Assembly: GCF_018294505.1 (NCBI RefSeq)
Contig: NC_057795.1
Coordinates: forward strand, 515,908,795 to 515,972,794
Origin: Triticum aestivum
Taxonomy: Eukaryota; Streptophyta; Magnoliopsida; Poales; Poaceae
Direction of reading: 5' to 3'
Length of the DNA stretch: 64,000 bases
Shown: piece by piece, positions 46,856 through 57,080 of the stretch
How the letters are laid out: each line of letters begins with the position of its first letter
Numbering within the stretch: the stretch's first letter is position 1
Notes under the pieces: model-generated
Database searches by the model: none
The model's input: only the letters and a program-made list of their open reading frames with translations
What the model was told of the DNA's origin: nothing
Position numbers and translations under genes: made by a program

Positions 46856-46868
46856 ACCTGGCGCACCA
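46856..46868 (-). other. Tat primer-binding site
   Basis: Immediately inside the 5' LTR, two bases away, the minus strand reads TGGTGCGCCAGGT, followed by AGGGGTGC. This is the usual primer site block of Triticeae gypsy elements. Confidence 0.6.
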
Positions 46869-46870
46869 AA

Positions 46871-47750
46871 TGTCGGATTTCTGGGTCCGGCAACCCGTGA
46901 GAGGTTTGAACACTGGGGTGCGTGCGGAGATCTCAACCTGCCCAGCCTGCCTACTCACGATCCTCCCCAGCCTAGCGCGCAAAGCTCACAGAGACACAAA
47001 GACACAGAGGTTTATACTAGTTCGGGCCACCATTGTGGTGTAATACCCTACTCTAGTGTGGTGTGGTGGATTGCCTCGAGGGGCTATGGATGAACTAGTT
47101 ACAAAGGATGAACAAGCCTCAGGAGGTGAGGTGTTCTTGAGCTGGTGTGGTGCTTTGGAAGGAATCGATCCCTCTCTATGGTGGTGGCTAAGCCCTATAT
47201 ATAGTGCCTTGGTCCTCCTCCCAAATATGAGCAGGAAGGGATTCCACAACGGCGGGATTTGAAAGGGGACAAGTAGTACAGTCTATCCTGACAAAAGTAG
47301 TCTTCGTCTGCGAAAAGCCTCTGGTCGTGACGCTGCGGTAGGCTCGGCGATGACCTCCTTCCTGCCGTCCTGGCGGTCTTGGTCATGTTTCACCAGAATG
47401 GAAACCTTTGGCTGCTTCCTCAGGACTCTGCACCTGCAGCTTGCCTCCCTTGCACCGAAGAGGAAACCTGCGCTTTGCGCCCGCCTGGCGACCGCCTGGC
47501 CTTGGTCGTCATGGCTCATGTCAGCTGAACCTCATGAGGTAGCTGCATAGATCTCTCCGCCCCTTAGGAGCCCTCCTGAGAAGGCCAACTCCTTCGGGGG
47601 GCTTGGCACCGTCCGCCTCGCGAGGCTTGGCCCCTCGCGAGGGTCTTGCTGTGTTGTTGTTGAAGCTGGGTCATACCAGGCCGTCGATGGAGCCACGTGG
47701 TGGGCCGCAGGCAGGCAGGACTAGATAACCCGAAGTCTAGGACGCTGACA
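46871..47750 (-). mobile_element. Tat element 5' LTR
   Basis: 880 bp, TGTCGGATT...GCTGACA, with the TATA core CTATATATAG near 47203. It pairs with the 3' LTR at 39170-40047. Confidence 0.92.
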
Positions 47751-48476
47751 ACGTCAGCTCTTGGAATCCTCTTAAACCGCCATGACGTCATTTCACCTTA
47801 AGTGCGCATTGGGCCCAGAGCATCTTAACTGATCCTTATCTTAATAAACATCCCGAAAATCGAGGCGTCCCTATAGCCATGTGATGATTTTGGCCTCCTC
47901 AATTCCCGTGCATGCCTTGTACTCCCCCCCCTTATAAACAGGGATGGGGGTCTCTCTCATTTTCCCCCATGCTTACTTCTTCGTCTTCCTCGTCCTCTTA
48001 GCTGCACGGGCGCTCATAGTCTGCCGCCGCAACCTCGAGCCACTGCACCAACTCAGGCCGCCGCATCAACCTGATAAGACCGGAGAACTCCAGTGCGTCA
48101 CTGCCGATCCTCATCACCTGTAAGCTCGCCTCCCTCTTTCATCTCAGATCTATTTTTAGGGTTTGCGCTGTTTGTCGGTGTTCTTACTGTTCCTCCTTAT
48201 CCTCCTCAGCTCTTACAGTTTTCAATCTGGATAGGCTGTAGACCTTGTGCGGAAGTGGTTTTGTCACCATTTTTTCCATTAAAGTAGCATCTCTTTGTAA
48301 AGAACTACATCAATGTACCCAGGGTTTTTCACTGCCGCCTCCTTAGGTTTTTTTTTCACTACTTTTCCTGAACTTTCACAGATCCAAATTTATAGCACTA
48401 GCTTGCGAAATCTGTTTGTCTGCCCCTTAGAATTTTTTTCCAATTGATAGATTTAAATCCCCAAAATTACCATGAC

Positions 48477-48755
48477 AACTTATGATATAAAGTGAAGACT
48501 TTCTCTATTTCCTCAACCAATTTCTTCAGTCACATTGTCTTTAGCCTGCTTATCCTGTTTTCACACTATATGTACTCTGTGCTTGTTTTCATTTCATCAT
48601 GATGACTATGATGTTTCTCTGTTATGCTTATACCCGAGTACTTATTCCGCTGCTAGTGTGTCATTGCTTAGGAATTTCTTCACCTAGTAATTCCTCAGTG
48701 ACAAATTTGTAAAAATCGCCTATTCACCCCCTCTAGTCGATATAACGCAGTTTCA
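48477..48755 (+). mobile_element. Sirevirus 5' LTR, second part
   Basis: It resumes at about 48477 and ends 'GATATAACGCAGTTTCA', directly before the primer-binding site. It matches the complement of the first ~280 bp of the solo LTR at 51955. Confidence 0.85.
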
Positions 48756-48757
48756 AT

Positions 48758-48769
48758 TGGTATCAGAGC
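48758..48769 (+). other. Sirevirus primer-binding site
   Basis: TGGTATCAGAGC, complementary to the 3' end of initiator tRNA-Met, stands two bases after the LTR end, as in copia elements. Confidence 0.92.
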
Positions 48770-48822
48770 AAGGTACTCTCTTGTTCTGTGTGATTTTGGT
48801 TTAAACACCTGGAGTTCTAGTT

Positions 48823-50771
48823 ATGTCGACTGCAGGAATGATCAAGGTCTCGGCTGGGTGTCCTACCTTCGATGGGACGGATTACCCCTATTGGAAGAAC
48901 AAGATGCGCATGCATCTTGAGGCAATCGATAATGATCTCTGGTATGTTGTGGAAAATGGTGACCCCTCAGTCACTCCGTCTATGAATGCTGCTGATGTGA
49001 AGAGATTCAAGCAACTCGACTCTCAAGCGAAAAATATCATATGTGGACATCTGAGCAAAGGACACTATGGCAGAGTGAGTGCTTTGGAAACTGCTAAGAT
49101 GATTTGGGACAGGCTATCCAAGGTCAACGAAGGAGTCTTTACTCAACATGAATCCGGAGTTGATGTTCTTCGCAATCTCTTCAACCGCTTCAAAAGACTC
49201 GACAATGAAAATGTTCAGCAAACCTTCGATCGCCTCACTAACATCTCAAATGAGCTTCAAGCACTTGGTGCCACTGACATCACCGACCATGAGATGGTGA
49301 AGAAATTGCTGAGATCACTTGATTCCTCATTCGATACTCTTGCAATGATGATTCAAGAGCGAGGTGATTACAAGTCACTTGATCCCGCTGATATCCTCGA
49401 GAGGCTAAACACTCATGAGTTCTAGCTTGCTGAGAAGAGAGACCTCTGTGGACCAAGATTTGGAAGATCACGTGCGCTGAAGGCCAACACAGTCTCTGAA
49501 TATGAAGGTGAAGATTCTGGTAGCAGCCTTGGTGACCCTGAAGAATTGAGCCAGGAGCTAGCAATGCCCGTGAAGAAATTCCAGAAGTTCTCTCACCGTG
49601 GTCGCTTTGGAAAGTCTTCAAGGAGTGATGATTCCTTGTCCCATGACTACAATAAGAGAACTTGCCACAAATGCAAGAAACCTGGTCACTACATGTCTGA
49701 TTGTCCTCTGTGGGAAAAGGAATCAAAGAAGAAGAAGTACGAAGATGACGATTCTGATGACTCAAAGAAGAAGAAGAAATCTTCAAAATCCTCATCATCA
49801 AAATCTTCAAAGTCTTTGTATCACAAGAAGAGCAGTTCCAAGAAGGCACGGGTATTTATTGGCAATGAAATGGACTCTGAAGCTAAATCTGAGGAAAATG
49901 TGGAAGATGAGGAATCTGAGGAGTCAGACTCTGGTGTGGCGAGCCTAGCCCTAGCTACTGCTTAAGTCAGCAAGTCCATCTTCAACACTGAAGAAAATGA
50001 CCTCCCCAACTCTGCTGACAAGAGCGTCGATGACTATGCTCCCACCTATTGCTTCATGGCAAAAGATGCCAAGGTACTCAAACATTCCCCCTCTGAATCT
50101 AGTGAGGATGAATCTGATGACAATGTCAAACCTAGCTATTCCAAACTAGCTAAAATTTTTATTAAACAACAGAAGGCTTTGGAAAATATTCAAAATCAGC
50201 TAGACAAAAGCAATGATATGTTGGGTGATGAATTGAATCGAACTAAGACTTTGACTGATAATCTTCAGAGACTTTAGTCTAGGTTTGACAACCTTCAAAA
50301 TCATCATAACACTCTCTTATCTGATCATGAGAAGCTTTCTTATGAATTTCTTCAGAGAAAGCAAGATCTTGAGAAGTTAAAAGTGAGTTATGAAGATCTT
50401 CAGAAGGAAAATTATTCATTGCTTGCTCAACAGATCAGTTCCGCTCAGGAAGAATTTATTCCACCATGTCTGAAATGCATTGAGCGTGAACTGCTAATTC
50501 TTCACCTGAATGTTAAAATGCTTTTATTGCTGCAAATTCTTCAATTGTCTTTGTGGTCACAAATTCCTCATCTGAGGATACCACAAGTATCACTAACGAC
50601 AATGCAGGATTGAAGGAATTGTATGTGACAGACATATACAAAAGCCTCAAAAGACATCAGACTCTTTGTGATGTGCTCAAAAAGCAGATCTTGAATAGGA
50701 ACCCTAGGAAAGAGGGTATTGCCTTTGAGAGGAAACTCAATGCTGATGGGACCTACTGGAAACCTAAGTAG
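48823..50771 (+). pseudogene. Sirevirus gag, degenerate
   Basis: The first frame (48823-49425) has the UBN2/gag core ('PTFDGTDYPYWKNKM') and ends at a premature TAG. Reading resumes in the same frame with the CCHC zinc knuckle 'CHKCKKPGHYMSDC' (49660-49704), then a Lys/Ser and acidic tail to a TAA at 49963. A predicted coiled coil ('KALENIQNQLDKSNDMLG', 50056-50277) and later fragments follow. Gag forms the virus-like particle and binds RNA. This copy carries at least three stops and cannot be translated whole. Confidence 0.82.
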
Positions 50772-51580
50772 TACCCCAAAACCTCATGGGTTGCTGCGAA
50801 AGGACCTTCCATAGATCCATGAACTTTATCTGGCTTCACTTGTGAATCTTCACATTCCTCTGATGAGTCATTTGACTCTAACTATAAACTATTCAAGAAT
50901 CAGAATGGTGAAGTATTTGCTCGATATGTTGGAACTAACTGCAGGAATGGCCCCCCTATGAAGAAAATCTGGGTTCCCAAAAGGTGCCTTGAAAATCTTC
51001 AGGTGAATGTCATCATGACACCACCTATGAAGAATAGGAACCCCAGATAAAATTCTTCATCTGGATCAAATTCCTCACATGGATCCAAATCCTCATATGA
51101 ACATCATCGTGCTAACACTTCTGTTTCACAGGGAAAGTCTAAAGGCTATGAATATGTGCATTATTCTTCAAACCATTATGTTCATAAGTCCTCGAAGAAT
51201 TTCTCTGCTTATTCATATGCTTATCCTAACCCCTCTTCTGTGAAACGAAGTGCGCTGGCTTCAATGCCATCTTTTTCTTATGGAGCTCGCAGAATGATGA
51301 ACTATTTGCCACCCCTTCAAATGTGGGTGGTGAAGAAAAATAACTAATCTCTTATGCAGGGTCAGGTCTCTAGACGAACTTAATCGTCTGAAGAATTTGC
51401 TGGAGACCTGAATGTGCTTGAATGGACGCAAGCTAATCATGAATAAATGAATTACTCATTTCTCACGTCCTCATATTGCTATATCTGTTACTGTTAATGA
51501 AATTGATATCATATTCTTCACTGATGAAGTATATGGGTTCATAAGTTGCACTAATTCATCTGTAGGATGAACAACCCAAA

Positions 51581-54500
51581 GCTACTGAGTGGGTCCTCGA
51601 CAGTGGATGTCCAAATCACATGACTGGTGACAGGAACTTATTGATGGACACTTCTTTATCTCCATCTCATCTGAAGCATATCACCGACGCTGATAAAGGC
51701 AAAAGCAAGGTATTGGGTCTAGGTAGGGTTGCGATCTCAAAGGATAGACACATGGACAAAGTCATGCTTGTCAAGTCCTTAGGATTCAACCTCATGTCTG
51801 TCTCAATGCTTTGTGATCTTGATATGGTTGTCGTCTTTGGAAAGTATCATTGCATTGTGCTAATGGAATCTGATGATTCCAAAGTCTTCGAAGGCTTTAG
51901 GAGAGGAGACTTGTATATTTTTGATTTCTGTGCAGGACCACAGCTTGACACATGTGAAAGTGCGTTATATCGACTAGAGGGGGGGGTGAATAGGTGATTT
52001 TTATGAATTCTTCACTGAGGAATTTGCTGGTGAGGAAATTCCTAAATGAAGAACTACTTGCAGCGGAATAAGTACTCAGAAAGGAACATAACAGAACACA
52101 AGCATAGTCATCATGATGAAATGTGGACAAGCACAGAGTATATAAAGCGTAAACACATGATAACACAAGAGAAGCAGACGAACAAACTGAAGAAATAGAA
52201 CTAAGGAAATTGAGAAAGTCTTCAGTCAATGTCTTCAAACAGATATGAACAGGCACACAACAACATGCATGAGGAATTTAAATAGTTGAGGAAATAGAAT
52301 CAGTAAGCTCGGTGAAGACAATGATTTGGTAGACCAGTTCCAGCTATTGTCTCAGTTGTACATCTAGTTGGAGCGGCTGAGTATTTAAACTCGAGGACAC
52401 CCAGTCCCAGACACACAGTCCTCACCGTATTCTCCTTGAGCTAAATTCACACAGACCTTGCCCAATCACTCATGGTAAGTCTTCAGGTGACTTCCGAACC
52501 TTCACAAACTCGGTCACTCGGTGATCCACAATTCCTCTTGGATGCTCTAGACCTTGACGCCTAACCGTGTGGAAGAAGCACAGTCTTCAAAGGAAACAAG
52601 CATCGGATCCACGCAGGATCAATCTCTTCAGTGATGCTCAATCACTTTGGGTTTTGTAGGTTTGGGTTTGGGATTTCCTCACTTTATGATTTTCACTCAA
52701 AGTCCTCATAGGATGGGTTGCTCTCAAATGACAAGTGTTAGTTTCTCTTGGAGCAGCCAACCAGTTAGTGGTTGTAGGGGGCGGCTATTTATAGCCGGGG
52801 AGCAGCCCGACATGATAAGACATAAATGCCCTTGTCTGATATGGCCGTTAGGTGGGTAGATATTTTGGAACAGCTGGCGCATAGCACAGCAACGGTCGGA
52901 ATGTTTGGGTTCGAAATCCTCAGGGCTATCATGTTCCTCACTTTGTAGGCAATCCGCACTAGCGAATTCCTAACTCTTCAGTCAGAACAAATTCCTCAGA
53001 AACCAGAAGAACTTCGTCTCTGTCACTCAAGAATATGACTGAACTGTGCGAGATTTCCAATGGCTTCACTCGAAGGGATTGGTAGGTGTAGGATTTGAGT
53101 TGAGCATCACATGGAAATTTTTCCTTAGTATTTCCTCGACCCCCTTTAACAGTACGGTGTTTCCTATGACTCAAGAAAGAGAAAATGAAACTATGAAAAC
53201 AAAAGTCTTCACACTTCATGTTCCTCGAATGATTACCAATTCTTCAAGGTCACACCAATTTCTTCACTTTCAAAGTCTTCAGAAAGTCTTCAGAAATCCA
53301 AAGTCTTCAGTCGAAGAACTTCATTTTTAGGGGTCGACATTCTTTGTGAATATCAAACTCCTCATAGACTTATATACCTGTGTACACTCACAAACGCATT
53401 AGTCCCTTAACCTATAAGTCTTTAATACACCAAAATCACTAAGGGGCACTAGATGCACTTACGACATGTCTACTTGCAAAAGCTTCAGAAGGCTGGTTAT
53501 GGCATCGACAACTTGGTCATGCTGGGATGAGGAACTTGCATACACTCACGAAGAAGAAGCATGTCATTGGCATCGAGGGTGTCAAATTCCTCAAAGATCA
53601 TCTTTGTGGGGCTTGTGAGGCTGGAAAGATCACCAGAGCCAAGCATTCCTCGAAGACTATCATGACCACCTCTCGTCCCTTTGAATTACTTCACATGGAT
53701 CTCTTTGGCCCTACTCATTATGCCATGTTCACTAGTTCTGCATCATTATATGGCTTCATCATTTTTGATGATTATTCTCGTTACACCTGGGTGCATATCA
53801 TCACTTACAAAAATGAAATGCAGGAAGTCTTAAAATGATTTTCCTCAAGAGCATCTACAAACTTCGGTGTGAAGATCAAGCATATCAGGAGTGATAATGG
53901 AACCGAGTTCAAGAACACTGGTCCCGATGAATATCTTGATATACTTGGTATTACTCACGAGTTATCTACTCCCTATACTCCTCAGCAGAATGGCGTCATG
54001 GAGCGCAAGAATAGAACTCTTGTTGAGATGGTTCACACTATGCTTGATGAATACAAGACACCACAGCGTTTTTGGCCAGATGCTATTGATACTGCATGCC
54101 ACATCATCAACAGAGTATATCTTCACAAGTTCTTCAAAAAGACCTCATATGAACTTCTCACTAACAAGAAACCCAATGTAAGTTATTTCAAAGTCTTTGG
54201 TGCTAAATGCTGGATTAGAGATCCTCACCACCACTCTAAATTTGCATCGAAAGCACATGAAGGTTTTATGCTTGGTTACAGAAAGGACTCGCACACCTAC
54301 AAAGTCTTCAACACATATCATCACAAGGTTGTTGAAACTCTAGATGTGTGGTTCGATGAAGCTAATGGCTCGCAAAGAGAGCACCTACCTCCCGTGCTTG
54401 ACGAAATGTCACTTGAGGAATCCATCAAGTTCAAGGCTACTGAGGATGTCATCCCTACCGAGGAATCTACTAAAGAAGTCATTCCGGATCGTGAAGAAAA

Positions 54501-55998
54501 TCACGCTGGTGCTACTGAAGAAAATGGCCATGAAGAAATTGTTGTGCCAAATCAAAATCGTCAACCTGCTCATCCTCGCATTGCAAACGAAGTGCAGATT
54601 GAGAGAATTATCAACGACATCAACGCACCAGGTCCTCTCACACGCTCAAAAGCTTCACATTTATCTAACTTTTGTGGGCATGTTGCATTTGTCTCTATCA
54701 CAGAGCCCACCAAAGTTGATGAAGCATTCATGGAATCTGAGTGGATTCAAGCTATGCAAGATGAATTGCATCAATTCGAGCTCAACAATGTGTGGGAGCT
54801 TGTCAAGCGACCAGGCCCACGCAAACACAACATCATCAGCACCAAATGGATCTACCGCAACAAACAAGATGAAAATGGCCTTGTTGTGAGGAATAAGGCT
54901 CGCCTTGTAGCTCAAGGCTACACACATGTTGAAGGAATTTATTTCGATGAAACTTTTGCATCTGTTGCTAGACTTGAAGATATTCGCATATTGCTTGCTT
55001 ATGCTAACCATTATAATATCATCTTACATCAAATGGATGTGAAAAGTGCATTCCTCAATGGTAAGCTTGAGGAAGAAGTATATGTTGCTCAACCACCAGG
55101 TTTTGAGGATCCAAAATTTCCAAATCACGTCTACAGACTCAACAAGGCCCTCTATGGCCTCAAGCAAGCACCTCGGGCGTGGTATGATACATTGAAGGAA
55201 TTCCTCATGAAGAAAGGCTTCAAACTCAGTTCACTTTACCCAACTCTTTTCACCAAAGCATATTATGATGAATTATTTGTGTGCAAAATATATGTTGATG
55301 ATATTATCTTTGGCTGTACTAACCAATGTTATAGTGACGAGTTTGACTATATGATGAGTTAGGAATATCAAATGTCCATGATGGGAGAGTTGAAATTCTT
55401 CTTAGGTCTTCAAATTCGTCAACAACATAATGGCATATTCATATCTCAGGAGAAATACCTCAAGGATGTGTTGAGGAAATTCAGCATGCAAGATTGCAAA
55501 GGCGTCCAAATCCCTATGCCCACAAATGGCCATCTATGCACCGATGAAAATGGTAAAGACTTCGATCAAAAGGTATACCGCTCCATGATTGGCTCTTTAT
55601 TGTATCTATGTGCATCTAGGCCGGATATTATGCTTAGTGTTTGCACGTGTGCCGGATTTTAAGCTACACTGAAGGAATCACACCATAATGTTGTGAAGCA
55701 TATTCTTCGAATGTTCTTTGAAAAGGACACACATCCTAACACTTATACAAATTTGATGACTTAGATGTGCAACACACGAAGTAACGTTTTTCTTCAATCA
55801 ATGAAGACTAACCCTCTAAGTGTGAAGAAATTAATGAAGAATTTGATTCTCAGAACCCTATGACAATTGTACGCGGTGTTTGAAATCATCATTCTTATAC
55901 GGTGGTTTACGCCACCAACCAAAGTTAAAAATCTTCAATTTGAGTTGTTGCGATTTCTTTAGATTTTTAATTTCCTCAGTCTTTCCGTCGTTGTTCTT

Positions 55999-56003
<5 letters not shown>
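51581..56003 (+). pseudogene. Sirevirus pol, split by a solo LTR and 3' truncated
   Basis: Protease has 'WVLDSGCPNHMTG' (about 51589-51627). The pre-integrase zinc region is split by the solo LTR between 51954 and 53464 and continues at 53527 ('CGACEAG'). Integrase has Asp in 'HMDLFGPTH', Asp in 'IRSDNGTEF' and Glu in '[10 protein letters not shown]', with a stop at 53836. RT (54720-55660) has '[19 protein letters not shown]' and 'YVDDIIFG', with a stop at 55360. RNase H is absent or unrecognisable after 55662. The residual 340 bp still has the CTTCA-rich texture of the element. Confidence 0.85.
51955..53463 (-). mobile_element. Inverted solo LTR of the same Sirevirus family
   Basis: 1509 bp, reverse complement of the element's own LTR: starts TGAAAGTGCGTTATATCGAC and ends CTAGATGCACTTACG. 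It is flanked by perfect ACATG duplications (51950-51954, 53464-53468). It interrupts the pre-integrase domain, and the protein sequence continues on both sides. It formed by insertion of a second element followed by LTR-LTR recombination. Confidence 0.93.

Positions 56004-56048
<45 letters not shown>
56004..56048. repeat. (TA)n microsatellite
   Basis: About 22 uninterrupted TA units, exactly at the change from Sirevirus-like sequence to the TGAACTTCT-rich domain. Confidence 0.95.
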
Positions 56049-56052
<4 letters not shown>

Positions 56053-56099
56053 ATAATATTCTGATCACAACATGAACTTACCGAGTAACGCGCCTGACC

Positions 56100-57080
56100 T
56101 TCCACGAGTACTAGGTTGAACTTTAGCTAAAATGTGTTCAAATGGAGCTTGCAATATACCATTGGAAAGCTATGGACACCAATATCATGGCCTGAGTTAA
56201 ATTTTTGGCAAAATGTAAGCGGTTTAAGAGCAGTTTTGAAAACCGTTTTTTCTTCATGCAAAAAACGTGAATCGTAATTTCGATCGCATTTCTAAACCGT
56301 TTATCGGAATGAGGTAAATAATATGGCATTGGAAAGCTGCTGCAAGACCGCTCCTTCAACATGTTGAATTTTTTCTCTAATTCCCTATGGATAAAGAGTA
56401 ATTTGGAAAATCGTAAAATTTCGCAAACTGAATAGCCGAGTTCGTATTTTCAATGTAATTTCTAAATGGCTAATCCAATTGAAGTAAATGATATGGCGTT
56501 GGAAAGCTTTTGAAAATGCTCTACTTTTTCATGTTAAAAGTTTTTTCTAATTTGGAACGGTTTAAAAGTAATTCAGAAAACGATACAAGTTCCACCGAGT
56601 TTGTATTTTTGAGCTAATTCTTTAACCGTAAGTCCGAATGCAACAAATGATATGGCGTTGGAAAGCTTGAGTAAATGCGAAACTTTTTTGTATATATTGT
56701 TTCCCCCAATTCCTTAGGGTTTTAAGTAAAATTTGAAAATAGCTAAAAACATATTTTTGGCATAATTTCTACAAACTTTATCGGAATGGGGCAAATAATA
56801 TACCGCTGAAAAGCTACGGAAAATGCAAAACTTTTTCATGTTGATGGTTTTCTCTGATTCCTAGCCGTTTTCACGTAATTGTGAAAATTGAGAAATCATT
56901 CATTTTGCCTTTATCGCGAAACTGATTCTTCGAAAATGCACTCCGTGAAGAACCTGAACTTCTCGGCACGTGTACTTGAACTTCACTCTGTTTTTCACGT
57001 GATTGTTTTTCCCGTAGCTCTCCATACACTCACCGGAATTGAGCAAGTAATATACCGGTGGAAAGCTGATGTAAACACGC
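56100..57080 (+). repeat. Degenerate ~160-bp tandem array ('GGAAAGCT' units)
   Basis: The block 'aaatgatatggcgtTGGAAAGCT' followed by 'aaatgc...cttttTCATGTTga' recurs. Its GGAAAGCT core (GAAAAGCT once) is near 56164, 56332, 56499, 56658, 56806 and 57060. Spacings are 168, 167, 159, about 148 and about 254 bp. Units are diverged and none is coding. A further copy is near 59893. Confidence 0.7.

Larger units (their letters stand above)
39170..47750 (-). mobile_element. Complete Tat-lineage gypsy element
   Basis: The element is 8581 bp, flanked by perfect ACGTC duplications (39165-39169, 47751-47755). LTRs are 878 and 880 bp, starting TGTCG and ending CCGACA / CTGACA. Reading is on the minus strand: 5' LTR at right, primer-binding site, residual gag, protease, RT, RNase H, second RNase H, integrase, then a long 3' region with an antisense reading frame and a polypurine tract. 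The double RNase H and the antisense frame identify the Tat/Retand group. By eye the first 420 bp of the LTRs differ at roughly 5% of sites, mostly transitions. Confidence 0.92.
38564..48476 (+). mobile_element. Probable gypsy-type solo LTR, split by the Tat element
   Basis: The outer sequence 38564-39169 plus 47756-48476 (about 1.33 kb) starts TGTCGTGG and ends CCATGAC(A), and sits within the Sirevirus LTR. A short duplication (CAACT or AACTT, boundary ambiguous by a few bases) flanks it. It carries the 'GTTTATACTGGTTCGG' motif shared with Tat-type LTRs and a TATA box (47933-47938). No internal domain is present. Confidence 0.6.
37394..56003 (+). mobile_element. Sirevirus-type copia element (Maximus-like), nested and 3' truncated
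   Basis: The composite is a 5' LTR (37394 to about 38563, continuing about 48477-48755), a tRNA-Met-type primer-binding site, gag, then pol. No 3' LTR is present: RT ends near 55662 and recognisable element sequence fades at the (TA)n tract. The long gag with zinc knuckle and coiled coil, and the LTR start TGTAAGTGCATCTAG, fit Sireviruses. Two later insertions sit within it (38564-48476 and 51955-53463). Without these it would be about 7 kb. Confidence 0.85.

Noticed and set aside
45684..47093. 469-codon plus-strand frame over the Tat gag/protease region
   Set aside because: It is antisense to protease, crosses the primer-binding site into the LTR, and lacks domain similarity. Unlike 40373-41179 it has no promoter-like sequence and no consistent composition.
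56100..57080. Possible CRISPR-like array of spaced repeats
   Set aside because: Units are diverged along their whole length with no constant repeat and unique spacers, and the genome is a plant nucleus.
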